Part shown: piece after piece, positions 53,623-62,493 of the stretch | Layout of the letters: each line of letters begins with the position of its first letter | How positions within the stretch are numbered: the first letter of the stretch is position 1 | Assembly: GCF_000758705.1 (NCBI RefSeq) | Contig: NZ_CP009287.1 | Span: forward strand, 5,518,001 to 5,582,000 | Direction: 5' to 3' | Origin: Paenibacillus graminis | GTDB lineage: Bacteria > Bacillota > Bacilli > Paenibacillales > Paenibacillaceae | DNA length: 64,000 bases | Notes under the pieces: generated by a model | Told to the model about the DNA's origin: nothing | Databases searched by the model: none | Seen by the model: the letters and a program-made list of their open reading frames with translations, nothing else | Program-made: the position numbers and the translations under genes

Positions 53623-54690
53623 TTACACCGGCTTTCGCTTAATATAATAAGCCATGATGTGCTGAATTACGACTTTTCCGGCCGCAAAACAGGGCACAGC
53701 GAGGATCAGCCCAATCATTCCTGCCACCTCACCGCCTACCAGCAGCGCAAAAATAATCAGCAGCGGATGCAGATGCAGCCTGCGTCCCACCACCTGCGGC
53801 GAAATGACATTGCTCTCCAGCATCTGGCACAGGGTGTTTACGACGGCAACCAGCAGCACCAGGCGCAGAGATAAGGTGGTAGCCATCACAATCGCGGGTG
53901 CCGCCCCCAGAAACGGTCCCATATACGGAACGATATTGAACACCGCTACCACACAGGCGAACAGCAGTGCATAAGGCATACCGATGATCGCATAGCCGAT
54001 GTAGGCCAGTACCCCGATGATGATGCAGACCAGAAACTGTCCGCGGATATAGTTGCCCAGTGCGTCATCGATATCCCTCAGCATCTTGACAATCGATTTA
54101 CGGCGCGAGCGCGGCAGACAGGAGACCACGGTCCGTTCGAAGACATCAAAATCCTTCAAAATATAGAACACCAGAAAAGGCACGATAAAGGCGTCAAATA
54201 GCACGCCAATAGTCGAACCAATGTTATCGAGAAAATGGGATATCCCTCCGGCAAGGCGGTTTTCCAATTGAAAAAACCAGTTGGTCATGCCCATCTCAAC
54301 TCCGGGTGGAATCAGCCTGGTATTCATTTTTCGCATCAGACCCTGGGCATGCAGCGTCATCTCCGGCAAATGCTCGTTCAATTCTTCAAGCTGCTCGATG
54401 AACATCGGAATCAGATTGATGACAATAACTGCCAAAGAGGTCAGGAATACGGCATAGATCAGCAGCACGGCCACACTGCGCGGCATTTTGCGTCCGGCAA
54501 GCATGCTCACCACCGGGTTCAGCACATACGAAATGATCATAGCTGCCAGAAACGGCGCAAGGATGGCTTTTAGAAACTGGAAGACACCCTGCAGCATTGG
54601 ACGGAGCAGCCATACGAAATATAAAATGATCAGGGCGAGCAGGACGCCGATCATCCAGCGGAACCATTTACTGTGGGGCCATTGCTCCAT
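53623..54690 (-). CDS. AI-2E family membrane transporter (PerM/YrrI-like)
   Basis: A 355-residue protein with about seven to eight membrane helices. An N-terminal pair (WMIGVLLALIILYFVWLL, AMIISYVLNPVVSML) is followed by a cytosolic or outer loop (about 85-155) and the C-terminal helix block with GVLFDAFIVPFLVFYIL and GPFLGAAPAIVMATTL, the AI-2E family core. Family members are putative exporters; the substrate is unclear. Its end faces the leucine T-box promoter, with only about 20 bp between its stop and the -35 region. Confidence 0.85.
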   Translation of the reverse strand: MEQWPHSKWFRWMIGVLLALIILYFVWLLRPMLQGVFQFLKAILAPFLAAMIISYVLNPVVSMLAGRKMPRSVAVLLIYAVFLTSLAVIVINLIPMFIEQLEELNEHLPEMTLHAQGLMRKMNTRLIPPGVEMGMTNWFFQLENRLAGGISHFLDNIGSTIGVLFDAFIVPFLVFYILKDFDVFERTVVSCLPRSRRKSIVKMLRDIDDALGNYIRGQFLVCIIIGVLAYIGYAIIGMPYALLFACVVAVFNIVPYMGPFLGAAPAIVMATTLSLRLVLLVAVVNTLCQMLESNVISPQVVGRRLHLHPLLIIFALLVGGEVAGMIGLILAVPCFAAGKVVIQHIMAYYIKRKPV

Positions 54691-54796
54691 GAGTATACAC
54701 TCCCTAGCGGTAATTCTGGACTGGCTTTGTAGATAAGTATATGTATGCCCGCAGCAAAATAACCGCCGTTTTGGGTACCCTCATGTTTTTTCACGC

Positions 54797-54852
54797 AAAA
54801 AACGCCCAAAATTCTCAGCAGCATGCTGCTGCAAGGAACTTAGGGCGCATTA
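54797..54852 (-). terminator. terminator after the zinc-ribbon gene
   Basis: CGCCCTAA/TTGGGCG with an inner GCAGCAGCATGCTGCTG hairpin, followed on the minus strand by TTTTTTG, about 40 bp after the stop at 54893. Confidence 0.7.
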
Positions 54853-54892
54853 GGCAATATGTAATTCTGTTCCTGAGCAGTGGTCACTGACT

Positions 54893-55102
54893 TCAGGAGG
54901 ATGCATGGATCTGCGGATAATCCTGGGCAATCTCTTCCCCGGAGAACAGATCATCAAGCGAGCTGAGTGTACCGTCTTCTTCCACCTGATACACCGACAT
55001 TTTCTCGCCGTTGACCGTCAGTTCGATGAAGCAGCCCCAGCAATAGAACTGGTGGGAACCAATCTTGCCGATATCCTTGGAGTTGCAGTTTGGACACTTC
55101 AT
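54893..55102 (-). CDS. small zinc-ribbon protein
   Basis: A 69-residue protein. CPNCNSKD at the start and a later FYCWGC form a four-cysteine zinc ribbon of the CxxC...CxxC type. The rest is acidic with a strand-rich middle (MSVYQVEEDGTLSSLDDL). ATG 55102 is preferred (GGTGGA nine bases upstream); an in-frame ATG three codons earlier lies right on the RBS. It follows the PRC-barrel gene closely, so the two probably share a transcript. The family is known in Bacilli as a small uncharacterised protein. Confidence 0.75.
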   Translation of the reverse strand: MKCPNCNSKDIGKIGSHQFYCWGCFIELTVNGEKMSVYQVEEDGTLSSLDDLFSGEEIAQDYPQIHASS

Positions 55103-55116
55103 ACAATACATTCCAC

Positions 55117-55638
55117 CTATCCGTTAACAATATTAATGGCTTTTTGAAGCCGTTCTTCGCTCATCGCGGGAACCAGCACCGAATTCTCCCCAATGGACAT
55201 TCCTTCAGAACAAGGCAGCCATTTGCGGCCTTCGATCAAATCAGTTACTAACCCGTCACTGATTTCCAGCGCTACTATTGTGTTTCCCAACTTCTGGTCA
55301 AAATAAACATCGGATACCCGGCCAAGTATCGTTCCAGATGCCGTAAGCACCTGAAGATCCTTTAATTTATTTTTCCCCAGAAGAAATGTATAGGGTATAT
55401 GGTCAGTGTCGGCCTTTACAATCGACTCTTTACTGCGGATCATGACAGCATCCTCGCCATAAGCGACAATATCTTCCCATGCCACAACTTTCACATGACT
55501 GGAGAAAAAAGTTTTGCCTTCCAGTTCAATACCCGTAATATTCCAATTTGAATCCAGTAATATGTCGACAATTTTGCCGATTTCGTTACCTTCTTCAACC
55601 TCGTATACAGCCAAGCCGATCATTTCTTGAAGTTTCAT
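55117..55638 (-). CDS. PRC-barrel domain protein (YrrD-like)
   Basis: A 173-residue protein with two PRC-barrel units: KLQEMIGLAVYEVEEGNEIGKIVDIL in the first half and LQVLTASGTILGRVSDVYFD in the second. PRC barrels bind RNA or partner proteins, as in RimM. A start at ATG 55638 (GAGGGG upstream) gives the typical MKLQEMIG opening; the open frame continues to 55698. It is between iscS and the zinc-ribbon gene, similar to B. subtilis yrrD near yrvO. Function not settled. Confidence 0.8.
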   Translation of the reverse strand: MKLQEMIGLAVYEVEEGNEIGKIVDILLDSNWNITGIELEGKTFFSSHVKVVAWEDIVAYGEDAVMIRSKESIVKADTDHIPYTFLLGKNKLKDLQVLTASGTILGRVSDVYFDQKLGNTIVALEISDGLVTDLIEGRKWLPCSEGMSIGENSVLVPAMSEERLQKAINIVNG

Positions 55639-55740
55639 GGCTGTTAATGTCCCCTCACTTTGAGTGTACTTACGGTTTCCCTTACAGTTGAAGAACACTC
55701 AAACCCAAAGACGGCAACATGGCTGCAAAATAGCCTAGTC

Positions 55741-56886
55741 TTACTTACGCAGCCGTTTCAGGATGGTTTCAACTTTTTGGGCCACGTACTCCATTTCTTC
55801 ATTAGTATTACCCAAACCTGTGCTGAAACGAATCGCGGAATTCAAAAGTTCATCCGGAAGTTTCATCGCCTGCAGCACATGCGAGATTTCCAGGGAGCCT
55901 GAGGTGCAGGCCGAACCGCTGGCGGCAGCAATCCCCTCCATATCCAGATTCATCAACAGCACATCGGTGCCCGCTCCAGGAAAGCTCAGATTTAGAATCC
56001 CCGGCAAAAACTCCTGCTTGTCCCCGTTGATAACATAGCTCTCGCGGCCGATCCGGCGGTCCAGTTCCTGCAGAAGCACTGTCCTCAGCATTAAAGCCTT
56101 CTCCCGCCGCTGCTCCAGACCCGTAACCGCAAGCTCTACGGCCTTGGCAAATCCGGCAGCACCTGCAAGGCTTTCCGTCCCTGCCCGTCTTCCGCGCTCC
56201 TGCAGTCCGCCATGCTGCCTTGGCTGCAAGGGAGCCCCGCGCCGGACATAGAGACCGCCTATCCCTTGGGGGCCATTGATTTTGTGAGCGGTGAAGCTCA
56301 TATAATCCACAGGAAGCTCGCGAAGAGTAATAGGCAGCATGCCAAGGACCTGTACAGCATCCACATGGAACAAGATGCCGCGCGCTGCGGCTAATCTGCC
56401 AATCTCTTCTATAGGTTCTACAGTTCCTACTTCATTATTCGCGAACATTACACTGATCAGCACCGTATCTTCCCGCAGAGCCGCTTCCACATCGGCAGCG
56501 GATACACGTCCTTCCGTATTGACCGGCAGATAAGTAACAGAAAAGCCCTGCTTCTCCAGCGCTTCGCAGGTGTGCAGGACCGCATGATGCTCTACAGCTG
56601 TCGTAATGATATGTTTCCCTTTATGGGCCGAAGCTGCCGCCGCACCAAAAAGCGCGAGATTATCGCTTTCGGTACCGCCGCTGGTGAACACCCATTCATC
56701 TGGCGCACAGCCCAAAAAGCCCGCAATAGTGTCGCGCGCGCCATTGATAATCTTTTTGGCAGAACGCCCGTATGTATGCACACTGGACGCATTGCCAAAC
56801 TGCTCAAGCAGCATATTGTACATGACCTTTGCCACCTCCGGATGCACCGGGGTCGAGGCGGCATGGTCCAAATAGATCGGTTTCAT
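55741..56886 (-). CDS. iscS: cysteine desulfurase (IscS/YrvO-type)
   Basis: A 381-residue PLP enzyme providing sulfur for tRNA thiolation and iron-sulfur assembly. It opens YLDHAASTPVHPEVAKVMY, has FTSGGTESDN, the PLP lysine in FTAHKINGPQGIG, and the active-site cysteine in ASGSACTSGSLE. In Bacillus the same gene sits between cymR and mnmA and gives the persulfide to MnmA; here both are in the same window but separated by 3.6 kb (cymR at 60476, mnmA at 61213). It is distinct from the partial desulfurase at 1-788. Confidence 0.93.
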   Translation of the reverse strand: MKPIYLDHAASTPVHPEVAKVMYNMLLEQFGNASSVHTYGRSAKKIINGARDTIAGFLGCAPDEWVFTSGGTESDNLALFGAAAASAHKGKHIITTAVEHHAVLHTCEALEKQGFSVTYLPVNTEGRVSAADVEAALREDTVLISVMFANNEVGTVEPIEEIGRLAAARGILFHVDAVQVLGMLPITLRELPVDYMSFTAHKINGPQGIGGLYVRRGAPLQPRQHGGLQERGRRAGTESLAGAAGFAKAVELAVTGLEQRREKALMLRTVLLQELDRRIGRESYVINGDKQEFLPGILNLSFPGAGTDVLLMNLDMEGIAAASGSACTSGSLEISHVLQAMKLPDELLNSAIRFSTGLGNTNEEMEYVAQKVETILKRLRK

Positions 56887-57087
56887 GACGATGGTTCTCC
56901 GCTTCTTCTTTATTCAGGATTTTCATACAGGACTACTCGATTATAACGCTGAACCCGATCTTTTACCACCTGTCAATAAACACAATATTGTAACAAGTAG
57001 CCAGGGGCTGCCGGGAGCAATATCCTTAATAACTGTTGTGAACATACGGATATCCTGAAGCAGCCCTTTGGTGCGTATCCGGGCCGC

Positions 57088-57567
57088 CTATTTATCCAGA
57101 ACTCCCAGTTGCGCCAATCTGGCAGGGAGCTGTTCTTCCGAAATCACCTCAATGCCGTTTCGTCTGAGCAGCGCAGAGGTCACACCCTGACCCGGAATTT
57201 TCTGCCCCGCAAATGCGCCATTGTAGATCATGGAACTGCCGCAGGAAGGGCTGTTTTCTTTGAGAACCACGATCGCCGCTCCTGCGTTCCGTGCCTGCTC
57301 CAGTGCTTTATAGGCTCCTTCGATATACATTTGGGAGACATCGTTTCCCAGCCGGTCCATCACCTTCGCCGTTCCGTCAAGCACAGCTCCCCCGTCTCCG
57401 CCTACAATTTCCGCCGGCTCTCTCGGGGTAGAGAACCCGCCAAGAAGCTCGGGGCATACCGCTACCGCCAGGTTATTATCCAGCAGCTTGTGAATGGTCT
57501 CATCCAGACAATCCGTACTATTGTACCTTACTTTCATGCCTGCCAGGCAGGAGCTTACGATAATCAT
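57088..57567 (-). CDS. DUF523 family protein
   Basis: A 159-residue protein of the DUF523 family. It begins MIIVSSCLAGMKVRYN (conserved CLAG), then VAVCPELLGGFSTPREPAEIVGG, and KENSPSCGSSMIYNG, all family hallmarks. The conserved cysteines (CLAG, VCPE, SCG) suggest metal or iron-sulfur binding; some homologues are linked to sulfur or tRNA chemistry, but this one is uncharacterised. I use ATG 57567 (AAGGAG nine bases upstream). It stands between iscS and the divergent SRAP gene. Confidence 0.8.
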   Translation of the reverse strand: MIIVSSCLAGMKVRYNSTDCLDETIHKLLDNNLAVAVCPELLGGFSTPREPAEIVGGDGGAVLDGTAKVMDRLGNDVSQMYIEGAYKALEQARNAGAAIVVLKENSPSCGSSMIYNGAFAGQKIPGQGVTSALLRRNGIEVISEEQLPARLAQLGVLDK

Positions 57568-57653
57568 GGAATTCATCTCCTTCGCATTTATTCCGTTACT
57601 TCATTTATAATAGAACATTATAACCTTCAGAGACACAAGGAGGGGACTGCAAA

Positions 57654-58337
57654 ATGTGCGGAAGATATACCATTACCGTAAACATGGAAGAATTGATGCT
57701 GCGGTATTTAATTGAGGACACCACGATTGTCCATTATGCGCCGAAATACAACGCGGCCCCGATGCAGTCTATTCCGGCGGTCATCCATGACGGCAAACAG
57801 AACAGGCTCGGAGAGCTGCGCTGGGGGCTTGTGCCCGCCTGGGCCAAAGAGGATAAGAACGGCAGCAAAATGATCAATGCACGCGGAGAATCGCTTCAGG
57901 ACAAGCCTGCCTTCAAAAACTTGATCAGCTCGCGCCGTTGCATCATCCCGGCAGACGGTTTCTATGAATGGAAACAGCAGAACGGGAGAAAGCAGCCGAT
58001 GCGGATTACACTGAAGAGCAGAGAGCTATTTTCGCTGGCCGGCCTGTACGACATATGGATGGATGCCAGCGGCAAGAAGCTCAGCACCTGCACCATTATC
58101 ACTACCGAGTCTAACAGTCTGATGGCGGACATCCATGACCGGATGCCGGTTATTCTCAGCCGCGAAGCAGAATCGGAGTGGCTTGACCGCAATAATCGTC
58201 AGGTCCCGGACCTTCTGAAACTGCTGCGGCCCTATGCCGCAGAGCAGATGCGCGCGTATCCCGTGTCGGCGGCGGTAGGCAATGTACGCAATGACTATAA
58301 GGAATTAGTTAACGAGGCGGAAGAAAGCGCAGGCTAG
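57654..58337 (+). CDS. SRAP-family abasic-site protein (YoqW/YedK-like)
   Basis: A 227-residue protein that protects abasic sites in single-stranded DNA by a covalent bond through Cys2, exposed once Met is removed. It opens MCGRYTITVNMEEL; the active-site ASN and Glu/His set is visible in KYNAAPMQSIPAV, MINARGESLQDKPAF, and PADGFYEWK, and the C-terminal HDRMPVIL supplies the catalytic histidine. Start ATG 57654 has AGGAGGGG upstream. Divergent from the DUF523 gene, and alone. Confidence 0.92.
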   Translation: MCGRYTITVNMEELMLRYLIEDTTIVHYAPKYNAAPMQSIPAVIHDGKQNRLGELRWGLVPAWAKEDKNGSKMINARGESLQDKPAFKNLISSRRCIIPADGFYEWKQQNGRKQPMRITLKSRELFSLAGLYDIWMDASGKKLSTCTIITTESNSLMADIHDRMPVILSREAESEWLDRNNRQVPDLLKLLRPYAAEQMRAYPVSAAVGNVRNDYKELVNEAEESAG

Positions 58338-58449
58338 AAAATGGACATTTTCAATGATCAATGGTTCTTACCTGTATGGACAAATGAACAAGCGTAGCAA
58401 TGTGTCATGCATATATTAACCTAAGTCCAATAAAGGGGAGCTGAAGAAA

Positions 58450-58668
58450 ATGTCATTTTGTCCAAATTGCCCGACCCAAACTGTTGTAGACCCGCCTGAG
58501 ACAGTTTATGAAAACTACTACCATCCTCAGATTGTTCAAGTGATTCACCCGGTTGAAATCATAAGACAACATCATTGTGTGCCAGTTCCTCAACACTGTT
58601 ATGAGTACACTGTTAAAGATGTAATGTGTCATGTGTCGGGAATTAAAAAACGTAAAAAAAGAAAATAG
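58450..58668 (+). CDS. CotD-like spore coat protein
   Basis: A 72-residue His-, Pro- and Cys-rich protein. The sequence MSFCPNCPTQTVVDPPETVY, then VQVIHPVEIIRQHHCVPVPQ and a basic tail KKRKKRK, has the His/Cys-rich composition and HPVE-type motif of CotD family inner-coat proteins. RBS GGGAG at the right spacing precedes ATG 58450. Terminator at 58692. Likely expressed late in the mother cell under sigma-K; no clear site was found. Confidence 0.75.
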   Translation: MSFCPNCPTQTVVDPPETVYENYYHPQIVQVIHPVEIIRQHHCVPVPQHCYEYTVKDVMCHVSGIKKRKKRK

Positions 58669-58691
58669 TCACTGCTTATTGCTTCCTTCAT

Positions 58692-58720
58692 GAGCCTTCG
58701 TTAATTCGGAGGCTTTTTCT
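58692..58720 (+). terminator. terminator of the CotD-like gene
   Basis: GAGCCTTCG and CGGAGGCTTTTTC form a stem with T-run 24 bp after the stop. Confidence 0.75.
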
Positions 58721-58815
58721 TTAATCCCAAAATCTTTGAAATATAGGCATACGCCGTGTTCACTATAGGCTGAAGTCCATATACTGTGTCGAGATATTAT
58801 TTGAGGAGGCTATCC

Positions 58816-59109
58816 ATGGATACAAATTATCAACAACTCGCCTGGAACTGCATAAATAAGTATGTTGGCATGACTACTACTGATGGTCAGAATTTTGACG
58901 GGTTCATTGCTCATGTTGACCAGGATTACGTTACGCTGGCTGTACCTTCAAATGAAATGATTGGTCAAATGAACGGGATGCCTGCCAATGCATCTACTTA
59001 CAGACAATTTGGATACTATCCGGGTTTCTATCCACGCCGCCGCTTTTATCCGAGACGTATACCCTTTGGCGCCATTGCCGCTTTGTACTTGCTTCCATTT
59101 TTCATTTGA
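58816..59109 (+). CDS. small protein with SH3/Sm-like N-terminus and hydrophobic tail
   Basis: A 97-residue protein. ATG 58816 is chosen for GAGGAGG five bases upstream. The N-terminal half (NKYVGMTTTDGQNFDGFIAHVDQDYVTLAV) resembles a small beta-barrel fold seen in many sporulation-related proteins of Bacilli. The C-terminus has Tyr/Arg-rich spacing (RQFGYYPGFYPRRRFYPRR) and a membrane helix (FGAIAALYLLPFFI). It follows the CotD-like gene and may be a spore-envelope protein. Not assigned a symbol. Confidence 0.65.
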   Translation: MDTNYQQLAWNCINKYVGMTTTDGQNFDGFIAHVDQDYVTLAVPSNEMIGQMNGMPANASTYRQFGYYPGFYPRRRFYPRRIPFGAIAALYLLPFFI

Positions 59110-59187
59110 TGAGGGAGGGGGTCAATCCAGCCTGAAAAGTTTATCCTGAAGCAATAACAATCCCTAACCTCTGCTCGAAAAAAACAG

Positions 59188-59222
59188 GTCCTCCCCAATT
59201 TTTTGGGGGAAGGACCTGTTGA
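59188..59222 (+). terminator. terminator after the small SH3-like gene
   Basis: ACAGGTCCTcCCCC and GGGGaAGGACCTGT stem around AATTTTTT; 79 bp after the stop. Confidence 0.7.
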
Positions 59223-59340
59223 ACTTCACGCCACATGTACTAGAAATTTCAAAGAGGCTATTCATACGATGAAAAATCAATTTCGATCCCTCCTGAACTA
59301 ATTGCCCCCCTGCCCCAGTTCACTGTTTCTACTAGTCTGA

Positions 59341-60103
59341 AATATTGACCATTGGAATATTATAGAATATTATGTAGATCAATTGGCGCAGGAAATGTTT
59401 CGGTTAGCGACTCTTCGCTACAACCATCAGCGACATTCAAACCGTAAGCTGGACAACGAGAAAACACCTGAAAAACCGCTCTACTTCTACATCCTATATT
59501 CGCATCTGATACGTTCAAGCGTCTGCGAGGAGCATAGGGACTACAAGTCGGCACTGAAATTCGTTGCCCTCTACATGGGTGGTAGCTCGATACAAGAAGA
59601 CGATGAAGTAAGCAAGCGGACTTTAGCTCAATTCCATGAGTGGGGTACCGCGAACTCTTTACTCTATCAATTATTGTCAGGGCAGCAGGAAGTACTACCT
59701 GAATATGTAGAATACATCGCTCCCAAAAGTAATGAGATATTTGTAGCTTTATATCATATAACCATAGCGGCAAACCGCTACGTTTGGAATATAGATCACA
59801 TTCTGGAGAGGTTTGACGCCTATATCCCCTATCGAACAAATCTTACGGAGTTTGGCATTATCCACAACCAACAAATCATAGCCAATCAATATACCAGATT
59901 TCTCGCTGAATTGGCATCCTATTATTTACATAACAAGCGCAAGGAAGGGATTAACTTCATCCTGCAAAAGTTTGGAGTCATCTGCCAGAATCAATAACGA
60001 AGGTACGGTCATCAAATGTGTCGATCTGTTTGGGCAGCATCGGCACCAAGCAGATGAAAAAGAGAAAGAACAATACAAACTTCAAATTGGAGAGTACCTG
60101 TAG
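59341..60103 (+). pseudogene. XRE/TPR-type regulator, N-terminus lost and frameshifted
   Basis: The C-terminal TPR part of a large Paenibacillus XRE regulator family. From 59341 the frame reads NIDHWNIIEYYVDQLAQEM and continues through DYKSALKFVALYMGG and YITIAANRY-like blocks to a stop at 59995. An upstream stop at 59338 removes the HTH domain. After LHNKRKEGINFILQ a one-base change (CAAAAG for CAAAG near 59965) shifts the frame; the +1 frame continues SLESSARINNEGTVIKCVDL and QADEKEKEQYKLQIGEYL to a stop at 60101-60103. So the gene is broken at both ends. Confidence 0.7.
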
Positions 60104-60344
60104 GTACTATTGACTCTATAGTAAACAGTCAAATGTTAATTCAAATCATGGGCCACGGCATAGGTAATGGCTAAACCTTATCATGAATCAATAGATTGAT
60201 GCCAAGCGTTTCCCTTGCCCTTTGTCTTCACCGAAGTACACGGACCAACCAACCGACGTTCCCGGTATATCGGGAACGTTGTTCTATGTAATAAGAAAAG
60301 TAACGGCCCTCATGTGTCACCACGCAGGCCGTTTAACTTATTCA

Positions 60345-60477
60345 GGTTCGATCGGTCATAAGACACGATCTAAAGTCACTGAGCAAATATATCTTCATGT
60401 TGCTAAGCGTGTGGGTAACTCAAGTCCCCCAAACCGCCGCAAGCCCTTGTCCCTCAAGGGTTCCCGACAATCCCTCT
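60345..60477 (+). pseudogene. possible tyrosine-recombinase C-terminal remnant
   Basis: The frame reads SGSIGHKTRSKVTEQIYLHVAKRV, which recalls the C-terminal GH....T..IY.H segment of phage or transposon integrases, in which Y is the nucleophile. The rest of the domain is missing and a stop follows at 60477. The match is short and may be chance. A decayed mobile element between the broken regulator and cymR would fit with the split of the cymR-iscS pair. Confidence 0.3.
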
Positions 60478-60895
60478 AAATATAGAACATGTAATTATCC
60501 GCATGAGTCTCTTCCTTAAAGTTGATCAGGTCAGATAATGTGGTGGAATCCAGGACATCGGCGATGCTGTCGCGGATGCGCAGCCAGAGGTCGCGCTTCG
60601 CCGGATCATCCTCTTCGGTGAAATCCACAGGCGAAATTGGCCCTTCCAGCACGCGGATGATGTCTCCGGCGGTAATAGTACCGGCTTCACGCGATAAAAT
60701 ATAGCCGCCGTATGCTCCGCGGATACTCTTCACCAGTCCTGCATTGCGCAGCGGGGCGATCAGCTGCTCCAGGTAATGCTCGGACAGCCCGTTTTTCTCG
60801 GCAATACTCTTAAGTGATGTGGGACCTTCGCCAAATTTTAGGGCGAGCTCCATCATAATGGTTAATCCATAGCGTCCTTTTGTAGAAATTTTCAA
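60476..60895 (-). CDS. cymR: Rrf2-family regulator CymR
   Basis: A 139-residue repressor of cysteine and sulfur metabolism, acting with CysK in Bacillus. The Rrf2 winged helix begins MKISTKGRYGLTIMMELA, with the recognition region SEHYLEQLIAPLRNAGLVKS and the wing GAYGGYILSRE. It lacks the three clustered cysteines of IscR, which supports CymR rather than an iron-sulfur sensor. Start TTG 60895 follows AGAGGTG (spacing 5). A dyad at 60949-60965 lies upstream. It is next to the divergent mnmA; iscS, its usual neighbour, is 3.6 kb away. Confidence 0.85.
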   Translation of the reverse strand: MKISTKGRYGLTIMMELALKFGEGPTSLKSIAEKNGLSEHYLEQLIAPLRNAGLVKSIRGAYGGYILSREAGTITAGDIIRVLEGPISPVDFTEEDDPAKRDLWLRIRDSIADVLDSTTLSDLINFKEETHADNYMFYI

Positions 60896-60948
60896 AGGTG
60901 CACCTCTTTCGGTTTAGTTGCTGGTGTTAGTAAAGCATATCGTTGGAT

Positions 60949-60965
60949 TGACATGAGGAATGTCA
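60949..60965. promoter_or_regulatory. dyad TGACAT-N5-ATGTCA before cymR
   Basis: Perfect 6-bp inverted repeat with a five-base spacer, 54 bp before the cymR start. It may be an operator (autoregulation); it does not match a CymR box I know. Confidence 0.4.
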
Positions 60966-61143
60966 TATCAACGTATTCCGATGTTTGCTCTCAGCTTATG
61001 TTATCATATCCTTGGGCACATTTGGAGCGCAAACTGTAACTTTTTGCAAGAATGTTCGCCAGTGGTGGACAAATTGTCAAACTTTCCGCCTGATCCGCTA
61101 CAATTTGCTTCTGCTGTATGCAGTGAGGGGTAGACAGGTATGT

Positions 61144-61149
61144 TATAAT
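61144..61149 (+). promoter_or_regulatory. -10 box of mnmA
   Basis: Consensus TATAAT 63 bp before the start codon; the -35 position is poor. Confidence 0.45.
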
Positions 61150-61197
61150 ACACAATGAGCCGGGTGTTCTGCAAGGATACCGGTATTTTTTGCATAG

Positions 61198-62334
<1,137 letters not shown>

Positions 62335-62374
62335 AAAATTCATTATACAGCATCCTTACGGTATAGAATAAACC

Positions 62375-62419
62375 AAAGAACCTTTAAACCCACAGGAGCA
62401 GTGGAGTCAAAGGTTCTTT
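62375..62419 (+). terminator. terminator of mnmA
   Basis: AAAGAACCTTT and AAAGGTTCTTT with inner CCAC/GTGG pairing, followed by TTTTTT; 40 bp after the stop and facing the convergent cellulase gene. Confidence 0.85.
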
Positions 62420-62493
62420 TTTTTGCTTAGAGAGGTAGGATCTCTTAGTTTGAACCTGTATCAGACTTCCCGCTGAGTTTAAGGCTGGAGCCC

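Noticed and set aside
60222..60479. 85-codon plus-strand gene before cymR
   Set aside because: No RBS and mostly no similarity; only the last third has an integrase-like look, listed as a low-confidence remnant.
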